From NCBI RefSeq assembly GCF_019049245.1, contig NZ_JAGMUK010000001.1:302239-366238 (forward strand): DNA of 64,000 bases, read 5' to 3'. This DNA comes from Streptomyces sp. AC555_RSS877 (GTDB lineage Bacteria > Actinomycetota > Actinomycetes > Streptomycetales > Streptomycetaceae). A program made the translations under genes and the position numbers. Shown in pieces: positions 27,856 through 35,383 of the stretch (position 1 is its first letter; each line of letters starts with the position of its first letter). The notes beneath the pieces are model-generated. The model did no database searches. It was not told the DNA's origin and saw nothing but the letters and a program-made list of their open reading frames with translations.

Positions 27856-28662
27856 TTACGGCTCCGCACGGACCACCGTCTCCTCACTGACCCCGGTACC
27901 GTGTTTGGCCTTCTGGATCTGCTCGTAGACGTGGGCGCGCAGTTCGGCGAAGCGGGGGCTGGAGCGGGTGTGCAACTGGTCGCGTTCGTCCGGGAGATCG
28001 ATGGTCAGGTCCTCCTGTACGACGGTCGGCGACTTCGACAGGATGATGGTGCGCTGACCGAGGTAGACCGCCTCGTCGATGTCGTGGGTGACGAACAGGA
28101 CGGTGACGCCCAGTTCGCGCCACAACCGCCGGATGAGGTCCTCCAGTTCGGCGCGGGTCTGCGCATCGACCGCGGCGAACGGCTCGTCCATGAGAAGCAC
28201 CTTCGGTTCGAAGGCAACGGCGCGGGCGATGGCGACGCGCTGCTGCATTCCTCCGGAGAGCTGCCACGGGTAGGCCTGGTGGGCGTCGGCGAGACCGACC
28301 ACTTCCAGGGCGTGGTCGACCAGCTCCTTCTCGCGGGCCTTGCCGAGTTCCTTGCGGCGCAGCGGGAGGGCGACGTTGTCGCGGACGTTCATCCAGGCGA
28401 ACAGGGAGCGGCCGTACTCCTGGAAGACCACCGCCATGCCGGGCGGGGGCCCGGTGACCGCGCTGCCGTCCAGGCGCACCTCGCCGCCGGTAGGGGTCAG
28501 CAGTCCGGCCATGCACTTCAGCAGGGTGGTCTTGCCGCATCCCGACGGGCCCACGAGGCAGACGAGTTCACCGGCACCGATGTGAAAGGTCAGGTCCCGC
28601 AGGGCCTCGACGTTGCGGTGCCGTCCGGTGTAGATCTTCTGCAGGTTGCGTACGTCGAGCAT
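27856..28662 (-). CDS. ABC importer ATP-binding protein (SsuB/TauB/NrtD type)
   Basis: 268-residue ATPase with Walker A GPSGCGKTT, Q-loop VVFQEYGRSLFAW, signature LSGGMQQRVAIARA, Walker B VLLMDEPFAAVD and switch VTHDIDEAVYLGQ, the pattern of nitrate/sulfonate/taurine importers. The ATG at 28662 follows an AAGGAGA site. It is the last gene of a four-gene leftward operon with two permeases and a binding lipoprotein. The imported compound cannot be told from sequence; linkage to hydrolases and IclR regulators suggests an organic, possibly aromatic or sulfonated, substrate. Confidence 0.92.
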   Translation of the reverse strand: MLDVRNLQKIYTGRHRNVEALRDLTFHIGAGELVCLVGPSGCGKTTLLKCMAGLLTPTGGEVRLDGSAVTGPPPGMAVVFQEYGRSLFAWMNVRDNVALPLRRKELGKAREKELVDHALEVVGLADAHQAYPWQLSGGMQQRVAIARAVAFEPKVLLMDEPFAAVDAQTRAELEDLIRRLWRELGVTVLFVTHDIDEAVYLGQRTIILSKSPTVVQEDLTIDLPDERDQLHTRSSPRFAELRAHVYEQIQKAKHGTGVSEETVVRAEP

Positions 28663-28676
28663 CGCTCGTCTCCTTG

Positions 28677-29468
28677 TCAGGGGTTGCGCTGGGCTCGGCG
28701 CAGCCCGTGGTACCAGGCCAGGACCCGGTTCTCGGCGAGCCGGAAGAGCAGCGACAGGGCGAATCCGAGCAGGCCGAGCAGCAGCACACCGCTCCACATC
28801 TCGGGGATGGCGAAGGTGCGCTGGAACTGCACGATGGTGAAGCCGAGCCCGTTGCTGGCGGCGAACATCTCGCTGATGACCATGAGGATGATCGCGATGG
28901 ACAGTGCCTGCCGCATGCCGGTGACGATCTGCGGGCTGGCCGAGCGCAGCACGAGGTGCCACAGACGGGAGGGGCCGGTGATGCCGTAGGACCGGCAGGT
29001 GTCGCTGAGCACCTCGTCGACGGCGCGGACGCCTTCGACGGTGTTGAGCAGGATCGGCCACATGCAGCCGCTGACGATGACGAGCACCTTCATGGTGTCG
29101 CCGATGCCCGCGAAGAGCATGATCACCGGTACCAGCACGGGAGGCGGAATGGCCCGGAAGAGCTCCAGGACCGGCTCCAGGACGTCCCGCACGAGGCGGC
29201 TCGTGCCGACCACCAGTCCGAGGCCGACTCCGATGACAACGGCCAGCAGGTAACCGGCGGTCAAGCGGACCAGGCTGGGCACCACGTCCGAGGCCAGCCG
29301 CTCACCCGTCCAGACCTCCGTGAACTTCTGAAGGATGACGGACAGAGGCGGGACGTAGAAGTCCGTGCTGCCGGCGGTGGCGAGCCACCACCCACTGAAC
29401 AGCGTCAGAGGCAGGCCAAGGACCAGCAGGGCCCGTCGGGTCATGTTGAGGACAGACGTCCGGATCAT
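28677..29468 (-). CDS. ABC importer permease (SsuC/TauC type), first
   Basis: 263-residue inner-membrane permease with about six helices and the binding-protein-dependent transport motif CRSYGITGPSRLWHLVLRSA. It starts at ATG 29468, four bases after the stop of the second permease gene, and ends 14 bases before the ATPase gene, so coupling is tight. Having two different permeases with one ATPase implies a heterodimeric channel, which differs from the usual single SsuC/TauC gene. Confidence 0.9.
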   Translation of the reverse strand: MIRTSVLNMTRRALLVLGLPLTLFSGWWLATAGSTDFYVPPLSVILQKFTEVWTGERLASDVVPSLVRLTAGYLLAVVIGVGLGLVVGTSRLVRDVLEPVLELFRAIPPPVLVPVIMLFAGIGDTMKVLVIVSGCMWPILLNTVEGVRAVDEVLSDTCRSYGITGPSRLWHLVLRSASPQIVTGMRQALSIAIILMVISEMFAASNGLGFTIVQFQRTFAIPEMWSGVLLLGLLGFALSLLFRLAENRVLAWYHGLRRAQRNP

Positions 29469-29472
29469 CCGG

Positions 29473-30345
29473 CTACCCCTCCCTGCGGACGGATTGATGC
29501 CAGTGCAGCGTCCGACGCTCCACGGTCCGTGCCACCAGATTGATGGCGATTCCCAGCAGCCCGGTCACCAGGACCAGGGCGTAGACGTCGGGCACGGCAC
29601 CGGAGGTCTGGGCGACGGCGATCTGGTTGCCCAGGCCCGGTGCGCCGATGACGAGTTCCGCGGTGATCGCCAGGACCAGAGCCACCGTGGCGGCAAGGCG
29701 CACACCCGTCATCACATACGGCAGCGCGGTGGGCCACATGACGTAGCGCACCCGCCCCCAGGTCCCCATCCGGTAGCTGCGGGCGGTGTCCTCGGCGACC
29801 GGGTCGACGTCCTGCATCCCGGCCAGCACCTGGACCATCACCTGCCAAAAGGAGGCGTACACCACCAGCAGCAGCTTCGACCTCAGGTCCGTGCCGTACA
29901 GCAGCACCGCGAGCGGGATCAGAGCCACCGACGGGATGGGCCGCAGGAACTCGATGGTCGAGGCGGTGGCTGCCCGCAGCAGGGGCACCGACCCGATCAC
30001 GATGCCGGCTGTCACGCCCGCCACGACGGCGACGGCCAACCCGATGCCCCACCCGGTCAGGGTGTCGCCGAGAGCGGTCCAGAACGCTCCCTGGGCGAGC
30101 AGACGCCACAGAGCCCGGCCCATCTCGGATGCCGGCGGGAGGTAGTCGGCGGAGACCAGACCGGTGTGCGGCAGCACCTCGAGCAGGACCGCCAGCCCCA
30201 CCAGGCCGGTCGCCCCGCGCAACGGAGTGGCGGCCTTCTCCCGGATGCGCCGCTCTCGGCCCGACCCCGGCCCGCCGGGACCGACACCGGTCCCGGCGGC
30301 GCCGACGGTCTGCGACAGCACAGGAGTGCTTCCGCGACCGCTCAT
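29473..30345 (-). CDS. ABC importer permease (SsuC/TauC type), second
   Basis: 290-residue permease, a divergent paralogue of the neighbouring one. A longer Gly/Pro-rich cytoplasmic N-terminus of about 40 residues precedes the helices, and the coupling motif is ARSYRMGTWGRVRYVMWPTA. The ATG at 30345 overlaps the stop codon of the binding-protein gene (ATGA), indicating translational coupling. Together with the first permease it would form the membrane channel. Confidence 0.9.
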   Translation of the reverse strand: MSGRGSTPVLSQTVGAAGTGVGPGGPGSGRERRIREKAATPLRGATGLVGLAVLLEVLPHTGLVSADYLPPASEMGRALWRLLAQGAFWTALGDTLTGWGIGLAVAVVAGVTAGIVIGSVPLLRAATASTIEFLRPIPSVALIPLAVLLYGTDLRSKLLLVVYASFWQVMVQVLAGMQDVDPVAEDTARSYRMGTWGRVRYVMWPTALPYVMTGVRLAATVALVLAITAELVIGAPGLGNQIAVAQTSGAVPDVYALVLVTGLLGIAINLVARTVERRTLHWHQSVRREG

Positions 30346-31319
30346 GAGAACAGGGCGTTCAGATCGGGCTTCTTGTCGCCGAAGATGCCGTCCTTCTCGC
30401 CGAGGGAGGCCAGCTTCTCCAGGGACGCCATGTCGTACTGCGCCGGCCAGTTCGGCAGCGTCAGGTTCTTCAGCACGTCGCCGCTGATCTTGGTGTAGGT
30501 GGTGAGAATCTGGCGCGCTTCGTCGGGGTGGTCGGAGGCGTACTCCAGCGACTCGGTCATCGCCTCGGTGAACTTCTTCACCAGGTCGGGGTTCTCCTTC
30601 GTCAGCTTGGTGGAGGCGAAGTAGGTCGCGACGGTGAGCTTGGGATCGGTGTCGGTGAACGGCGACGCCACGACACGGGCGCCCTGGCTCTTGGCGATGG
30701 CCAGTGCGGGCTCCGCCATCCAGGCGGCGTCGACCTGGCCGCCGTCCAGCGCGGCCGGCATCTGGTCGAACGGCATCTCGACGAACTTGACCTTCGAGGG
30801 ATCGCCGCCGTCCTTGCGCACCGACTCGCGGACCGTGGTGTCACCGATGTTCTGCAGGGTGTTGACCGCCACTGTCTTTCCTGCGAGGTCTTTGGCGGAC
30901 TTGACCGAGCTGCCCTTCTTGACGGCCACCCCGGTGACGTCCTTGCCGATGACACCGGTGCTGGCGGCACCGTTGACCACGGACTCGACCGGCACCCCCT
31001 TGGACTGGGCGATCATCAACGAGGTGACGTTGCTGAACCCGAACTGGAACTGACCGCTCACGACACCAGGGATGATCGCGGCTCCACCTTGGGCCGTCAC
31101 CATCTCCAACTTGATACCGCGACTACTGAAGAACCCCTTCTTTTCCCCCAGGTACAGCGGCGCCACATCGACAATGGGGATGACTCCTACTTTGACCTGC
31201 GTGGTCTTGCTCCCGTCCGAGGACGACGCCCCGCCGGTCGCAGAAGACGAGGATCCGCATCCGGTCGCGACCGCGACCGTCACCACCGCTGTGGCAAACC
31301 CAAACGCGCGCCTTCGCAT
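30342..31319 (-). CDS. ABC importer substrate-binding lipoprotein (NMT1/SsuA-like)
   Basis: 325-residue periplasmic-type binding protein. The lipobox is VAVATGC with the modified cysteine near residue 21. Family features include VKVGVIPIVDVAPLYLGEKK near the N-terminus, SNVTSLMIAQSKGVPVESV and DLAGKTVAVNTLQNIGDT, as in the NMT1/SsuA/TauA group that binds sulfonates, nitrate, taurine or thiamine precursors. The ATG at 31319 has an AGGAGG site. It is the first gene of the importer operon. The exact ligand is unknown. Confidence 0.9.
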   Translation of the reverse strand: MRRRAFGFATAVVTVAVATGCGSSSSATGGASSSDGSKTTQVKVGVIPIVDVAPLYLGEKKGFFSSRGIKLEMVTAQGGAAIIPGVVSGQFQFGFSNVTSLMIAQSKGVPVESVVNGAASTGVIGKDVTGVAVKKGSSVKSAKDLAGKTVAVNTLQNIGDTTVRESVRKDGGDPSKVKFVEMPFDQMPAALDGGQVDAAWMAEPALAIAKSQGARVVASPFTDTDPKLTVATYFASTKLTKENPDLVKKFTEAMTESLEYASDHPDEARQILTTYTKISGDVLKNLTLPNWPAQYDMASLEKLASLGEKDGIFGDKKPDLNALFS

Positions 31320-31915
31320 GGCCCCTCCTGACGAGACTGTTTGTGCGCTGTGCGAAATTTTGTCCGCGTGCCGAACAAGACGTGCGGAGGCTATGGCCCC
31401 GCCCGGGGTGCGTCAATAGGTGGCGTACAGATAGCCGGGGATCAAGCGCTACGCGTTCCGGTGCGGGAGCCCCGACGACCTCCGTAGCGGCTGAATGCCA
31501 GGGGTCAGTGCTCCATAGGCGACCCTCGGGCGGCTTTCGCGGCGGCACGGCTTCACCCCGCAGCGTCCCGCGTCTGCCCACGTCAAGGCGCCCGCATCCG
31601 CAGCGAGAAGGGCGGACGGAGATCGTCCAGATCTTCACGGACCGCTGCGTCGGCGAACTGACCGTCGACCGTCTGACGGCCACGTGACGGGTGGCCGAGC
31701 GCCAGGGGCTTCGGCGGCACCCGCGCCGGCACGCCGTTCGCCGGCACCACGGAGATCACAAGGAGGCCATCAACAGGCCTCTCCTTCACTGACACGCCAT
31801 GAGATACGACGGGGCGCGCGGTGGTCCGGCCGGTGCTCTCCCTTGCCAATGCGGGACGAGCCACCCATCATCAGGAAACCTGTTATTCAAAGTTTGGAAG
31901 AAGTGGGCCACGGTC
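31320..31915. other. upstream region between importer operon and hydrolase, no gene
   Basis: Nearly 600 bases without a convincing gene between divergent transcription units. The part nearest the importer (about 31340-31380) has an AT-richer stretch with GCGAAATTTTG, similar to a sequence upstream of the secreted esterase. The part nearest the hydrolase (about 31870-31900) is also AT-rich and may hold its promoter. Short frames occur on both strands but lack recognisable motifs. Confidence 0.4.
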
Positions 31916-32809
31916 ATGGTGTTCAGCTCAAGAGTCCAGGCCAGAGGCGTCCAGCTGCTGCTCGGCCGCATGATGGCCCGCGTGCACAAGGATCTGCGCT
32001 TCACCGACGTCCCGAAGCGCACAGAGGCACTCCGGGTGGAGACCGGCGCCGGACCGGTGACCTGCACCGTCTACCGCCCGCCGGCCACGACCGGATCCCA
32101 CGCTCCCGTGTACGTCAACTTCCACGGCGGCGGTTTCGTGGTCGGCCGCCCGGAGCAGGACGACCACATCTGCCGGTACATCGCGGCCACGGCCGGCTGT
32201 GTCGTGATCAACGTGGACTACGCCGTCGCCCCGCAGCGGCAGTTCCCCCTACCGGTCACCCAGGCGTACGACGTCACCGCCTGGGTCGCCGAGAACGGCG
32301 CCGCCAATGGCTGGGACGGTTCGCGTCTTGCGGTGGGCGGACACAGTGCCGGAGCCAACCTGACCGCTGCGGTCTGTCGCCTGGCCCGGGACCGCGGCGC
32401 CTTCTCGCCCCGTCTGCAGATCATCGACTCCGCACCGCTCGACCAGCTCGCCGACCCGGCCACCAAGCGGTCCCTCATAGCCAAGCCGCTGCTCACCCCT
32501 AACCTCATGCGGATTTTCACCGCCGCCTACGTCCCGGATCCCGCCGACCGTGCGCATCCCCTCGTCTCTCCCGGGCTGGCCGACGACCTCGCCGGACTTC
32601 CTCCCGCGCTGGTCATCACCGCGGAGAACGACCGCCTGCGCGACGAGGGCGACGCCTATGCCAAGGCTCTGGAGGCCGCCGGCGTCCCGGTCGCCCACCG
32701 TGTCTTCGAGGGTGTCGACCACTACTTCACCCACACCGGCCCGGTGCCGGCAGCGAAACAGGCCATCGATCTGATGGCCACCACCCTGCGCACCGCACTC
32801 AGTGACTGA
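31916..32809 (+). CDS. HSL-type alpha/beta hydrolase (acetyl-esterase/lipase-like)
   Basis: A 297-residue cytoplasmic hydrolase of the hormone-sensitive-lipase family. Oxyanion motif FHGGGFVVG, nucleophile elbow GGHSAGANLT, acid in ENDRLRDEGDAYA and histidine in FEGVDHYFTH are all present, so it should be active on small acyl esters. The ATG at 31916 (MVFSSRVQARG) is preferred; the frame opens 39 codons earlier in sequence without family features. It is divergent from the importer operon and lies at the right-hand side of the island cargo. Confidence 0.87.
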   Translation: MVFSSRVQARGVQLLLGRMMARVHKDLRFTDVPKRTEALRVETGAGPVTCTVYRPPATTGSHAPVYVNFHGGGFVVGRPEQDDHICRYIAATAGCVVINVDYAVAPQRQFPLPVTQAYDVTAWVAENGAANGWDGSRLAVGGHSAGANLTAAVCRLARDRGAFSPRLQIIDSAPLDQLADPATKRSLIAKPLLTPNLMRIFTAAYVPDPADRAHPLVSPGLADDLAGLPPALVITAENDRLRDEGDAYAKALEAAGVPVAHRVFEGVDHYFTHTGPVPAAKQAIDLMATTLRTALSD

Positions 32810-32819
32810 CACCGGTGCT

Positions 32820-32999
32820 CCGGCTGGCGGCCTTACCGTCGTGATGCGTCGGCTCGACGACCCCTGGCAGGCCGATGCGGTTGACGCGTCCGAGCACTTT
32901 GCGCAGGTAGGCGGCGAGTTTGCGGATCGACCAGCGGGTGAAGGGCTGGCCCGCCGAACCCCAGGACAAGGCCGACCCCGCTCCATTCAGCGGAACGCC
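32820..32999 (-). pseudogene. IS630-family transposase N-terminal fragment
   Basis: On the minus strand a short frame reads WGSAGQPFTRWSIRKLAAYL followed by RKVLGRVNRIGLPG. This closely resembles the helix-turn-helix region of IS630-type transposases, where a W(S/T)xRKLAxYL block and xRVxRIG follow each other. The DDE catalytic domain is absent and the sequence fuses directly to the end of an enoyl-CoA hydratase remnant. It is a scrap of an old insertion sequence; no terminal inverted repeats were found. Confidence 0.55.
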
Positions 33000-33301
33000 T
33001 CCTGGGCCTTGGCGATGGACGGCAGCATCGGGTCGGGGTCGCCTTCGGGATGGGCGGCGAGACGCTGGAGAAAGCCGTCCGGTCGCGCATCTCGTCGAGA
33101 TCGATGCCCGAGCTGAACGACTTCGCCGGAACCGCTGACGACGACTCACCGCACCTGCGGGTCCGCCGCCAGTTCCGCTCCGGCTTCCGCCAGTTCGGCC
33201 CACATCAAAGGGGTCTGCGCATTGTGCCGGGCGGGCCGGTTCAGTGCGAGACGGCGGATCGCGCCGCCGCCGTCGACGCTGATGCGTCTGGTGGTGGTCA
33301 T
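33000..33301 (-). pseudogene. enoyl-CoA hydratase, decayed N-terminal fragment
   Basis: The ATG at 33301 has an AAGGAG site and begins MTTTRRISVDGGGAIRRLAL, then NRPARHNAQTPLMWAELAE, the N-terminus of a crotonase-family protein. A stop interrupts after DPQVR. Homology then continues in shifted frames (VVVSGSG, SSGIDLDEMRD, then GFLQRLAAHPEGDPDPMLP and SIAKAQEAFR) and ends at another stop. The catalytic half is missing. At least one nonsense change and two frameshifts are visible, so it cannot be functional. It abuts the IS630 remnant, which may mark the break. Confidence 0.72.
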
Positions 33302-33608
33302 CCTCTGCTCCTTCAGGTGCAGGGCCGGATCACCGGGCGTGGTGCCGTCCTGTCACGGTCGCGCGACGCACCGCCGCCCAGAGTTGTCGGATCCCGTCAC
33401 CTCGACCACGCCGAACGACTGGACGATGTGCACCGGCCGCGCCACCGCGGCTACCGATGTCCCGGCGGTCCGCCACAGATAGGAGACATTGACCGTCGCT
33501 GTTCGCAGGTCACTCCCGTGGTGGGCGAGCGCGGCAAGACCTACGCATTGCGATGCGTAGCCCCGGGATGTCCGATTAGCCCGGAATCCAAGGACACCCG
33601 AAACAAGA
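33302..33608. other. degenerate island DNA, no gene
   Basis: About 300 bases upstream of the decayed hydratase without any frame I can support. The notable structure is the hairpin-forming palindrome at 33541-33560, whose left arm with the preceding GAC repeats a motif of the left tRNA-like fragment (GACCTACGCATT). Confidence 0.4.
33541..33560. repeat. 8-bp-arm perfect inverted repeat
   Basis: CTACGCAT and ATGCGTAG flank TGCG. With the preceding bases the left arm reads GACCTACGCATT, also found at 21373-21385 next to the left tRNA-like fragment. It could be a recombinase core-like site or a tRNA-derived hairpin remnant. Confidence 0.5.
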
Positions 33609-33638
33609 AACCCCAGGTCAAAGGCCCGACCTGAGGTT
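33609..33638 (-). terminator. terminator following a tRNA-like remnant
   Basis: AACCCCAGGTC at 33609-33619 pairs with GACCTGAGGTT at 33628-33638 (one mismatch). Read on the minus strand it lies just after the tRNA-like 3' end and is followed by TTTCTTGTTTC, as expected for a tRNA gene terminator. Confidence 0.6.
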
Positions 33639-33645
33639 CACCATA

Positions 33646-33700
33646 GAGCCGCTTCGGGATTCGAACCCGAGTCTGACGCATTACGGGTGCGGGGATCCAA
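33646..33700 (-). pseudogene. tRNA-Thr(CGT)-like 3' half, degenerate
   Basis: On the minus strand: an anticodon arm CGCA-CCCGTAA-TGCG with CGT at the anticodon position, a short variable segment, a paired T-arm TCGGG-TTCGAAT-CCCGA, then AGCGGCTCT. U33 is replaced by C, and no D-arm or 5' acceptor strand precedes it, so it is not a functional tRNA. Positions 33660-33685 repeat the left fragment at 21363-21388. Confidence 0.5.
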
Positions 33701-33789
33701 CGAAGCGATCGGATGCCTGCACGAACACCAACCCGACTCCCGCAGGCACGTCACGTACCATCGGACACTTCACAGGCGACCCTCGGCAA

Positions 33790-33809
33790 GAAGTCCCCGA
33801 AAAGTCCCC
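33790..33809. repeat. AAAGTCCCC repeats, right end
   Basis: GAAGTCCCC at 33790-33798 and AAAGTCCCC at 33801-33809, matching the three copies near 20751-20802 and lying about 65 bases from the right sdaA repeat. Likely part of the same attachment architecture. Confidence 0.5.
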
Positions 33810-33874
33810 GACGCGACTCAAGAGCCGCCCGCCCATGACAAATCTGCAGGTCAAACGCGTGATCAACAGCCGTC

Positions 33875-33940
33875 GACATGTCGGTGAAGTACAAGGAGAC
33901 GGCCCGGGGCGGGCTGGCGGTGAACATCATCGAGTGCTGA
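33875..33940 (+). repeat. direct repeat, right copy: displaced native 3' end of sdaA
   Basis: These bases encode [20 protein letters not shown] and a stop, exactly the C-terminus of SdaA, but are preceded by unrelated DNA. Identity with 20616-20681 is 60 of 66 bases, the first 29 identical. The codons here are more GC3-rich (GCC CGG GGC GGG, GTG, GAG) than in the left copy (GCT CGC GGG GGC, GTC, GAA). This fits a displaced native end on the right and an element-supplied end on the left. Confidence 0.8.
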
Positions 33941-34146
33941 GGGATGGGCCCCGCCGGAACCCAGTGTGCCGGTGGCCCTTTCCTTCAGTGTCGGAAGACC
34001 GGAAGCGGTCTTGGTGACCGGTCTCGGTGGGATCGCGAGCTGCCGAGATGCGCGATTCCGCGTGCCGGGCGCGGATCAACCGTGCCAAGGTGGGGCTGCA
34101 GTCAGCAACCAACCCGTGTCCCCCACAGGCACTGCAGGGAGCCACC

Positions 34147-34704
34147 ATGCTGCGCGGCATCGACGTGAGCGCCTACCAGTCCGCCACCTACGACACGGAC
34201 GGCCTCTCCTTCGTCTTCATCAAGGCGACCGAGGGCCGCTCGTACGTCAACCCGAAACTCGCCGCCCAGACGAAGCGGGCCCGCGAGGCCGGCCTGGTCG
34301 TCGGCTTCTACCACTTCCTCTGGCCGGGCAATCTGGCGGCCCAGGCGGAGTACTTCGTCGGCAAGGCCGCCGAGAAGGCGAGCGACATCCTGGTCGTCGA
34401 CTGGGAGACGACCGGCGACGGCAGGCACGCCAGCAATGCGCAGAAGGACAGCTTCCTTCGCAAGGTGAAAGCGCTACGGCCGAACAACAGAGTGATCTTG
34501 TACTGTAATAGGAACTATTGGCTGACCGTCGACACCACCTCGTACGCCGGCGACGGCCTGTGGATCGCGGACTACGTGACGGCCGGCGAGCCCCGCATCA
34601 AGGCGAAGTGGCGCTTCCACCAGTACACCGACGACCCGCTGGACAAGAACGTGGCGGACTTCGCGAGCAAGGCGGCGCTGCGCGAGTGGGCCGGGGGTGC
34701 CTGA
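34147..34704 (+). CDS. GH25-type lysozyme/muramidase
   Basis: A 185-residue glycoside hydrolase family 25 domain. It starts MLRGIDVSAYQ with the first catalytic-face aspartate, and the catalytic DxE motif is in ILVVDWETTGDG. Later segments VILYCNRNYWLTVD, GLWIADYVT and WRFHQYTDDP are typical. The family cleaves the beta-1,4 bond between N-acetylmuramic acid and N-acetylglucosamine. There is no signal peptide at the ATG at 34147, which follows a GGGAG site, so export would need another route, as for some phage-type endolysins. It is the first core gene after the island. Confidence 0.87.
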   Translation: MLRGIDVSAYQSATYDTDGLSFVFIKATEGRSYVNPKLAAQTKRAREAGLVVGFYHFLWPGNLAAQAEYFVGKAAEKASDILVVDWETTGDGRHASNAQKDSFLRKVKALRPNNRVILYCNRNYWLTVDTTSYAGDGLWIADYVTAGEPRIKAKWRFHQYTDDPLDKNVADFASKAALREWAGGA

Positions 34705-34725
34705 CACTTGGGAGAGCTTCGGGTC

Positions 34726-35268
34726 ATGGATGGGTCGGTCAGCGCGGTCAGCAGCAACGGGACGTACTCCTTCACCAAGCCGAACCGGGAGAGCATCAGG
34801 CTGATCGCCGGGCTCGGGGTGGAGGGGGACGTGCATGCCGGAGCGACGGTGAAGCACCGGTTCCGGATGAAGAAGGATCCCTCGCAGCCGAATCTTCGGC
34901 AGGTGCACCTCATTCATGAGGAACTGTTCGATGAGGTCAGGGGCGCCGGGTTCGAGGTGGCGGCCGGGGAGCTCGGGGAGAACGTGACCACGCGGGGGAT
35001 CGATCTGCTGGGATTGCCGGTCGGGACCCTGCTGCATCTCGGGGGCGAGGCCGTCGTCGAGGTGACCGGGCTGCGCAATCCCTGTACGCAGATCGACACG
35101 TTCCAGAAGGGGCTGATGAAGCAGGTCGTCGGGCGGGACGCGGAGGGCAGGGCGCGCTTCAAGTCCGGGATCATGAGCGTCGTCGTCGCCGGGGGTCTGG
35201 TGCGGGCCGGTGACCTCGTGAAGGTCGTCCTGCCGGACGGGCCGCACCTGCCCCTCGAGATCGTCTGA
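34726..35268 (+). CDS. MOSC-domain protein
   Basis: A 180-residue single-domain MOSC protein, named from the molybdenum-cofactor sulfurase C-terminus and thought to handle sulfur or molybdopterin ligands. The conserved cysteine motif is LRNPCTQIDTFQKGL, with GELGENVTTRGIDLL upstream and GIMSVVVAGG downstream. I prefer the ATG at 34726, which has a GGAGAG site, over a TTG six codons earlier. It begins 21 bases after the lysozyme stop. Substrate unknown. Confidence 0.85.
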   Translation: MDGSVSAVSSNGTYSFTKPNRESIRLIAGLGVEGDVHAGATVKHRFRMKKDPSQPNLRQVHLIHEELFDEVRGAGFEVAAGELGENVTTRGIDLLGLPVGTLLHLGGEAVVEVTGLRNPCTQIDTFQKGLMKQVVGRDAEGRARFKSGIMSVVVAGGLVRAGDLVKVVLPDGPHLPLEIV

Positions 35269-35337
35269 CCCAGGGCCTGTCCGGCTGCCGGCGCCAGGAG
35301 CCGTCGAGGCCGCCCTTTCGGACACCGAACGGACCAG

Positions 35338-35374
35338 AAAAAGGGGGGGCACACCATGGGCGCCCCCTCTTTCA
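35338..35374. terminator. terminator between MOSC and EF-hand genes
   Basis: A G/C-rich hairpin (GGGGGC arms around an ACACCATGGG-containing loop). Read on the minus strand it ends in CCCCCCTTTTT, a classical rho-independent pattern for the EF-hand gene; it also follows the MOSC gene. Confidence 0.75.
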
Positions 35375-35383
35375 CCGCACGCG

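Noticed and set aside
31343..31864. Short frames on both strands between the importer operon and the HSL-type hydrolase
   Set aside because: They are low-complexity, lack ribosome sites and show no recognisable domain; treated as intergenic.
33646..33700. A functional tRNA-Thr gene
   Set aside because: Only the anticodon arm and T-arm half are present, U33 is changed and there is no D-arm or 5' acceptor strand.
33945..34146. Possible riboswitch before the GH25 lysozyme, since some Streptomyces cell-wall hydrolases have cyclic-di-AMP riboswitches
   Set aside because: I could not find the conserved motifs of that or another riboswitch class in this leader.
34708..34725. TTG start for the MOSC protein
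   Set aside because: The ribosome-binding sequence GGAGAG lies within this stretch and is correctly spaced for the ATG at 34726.
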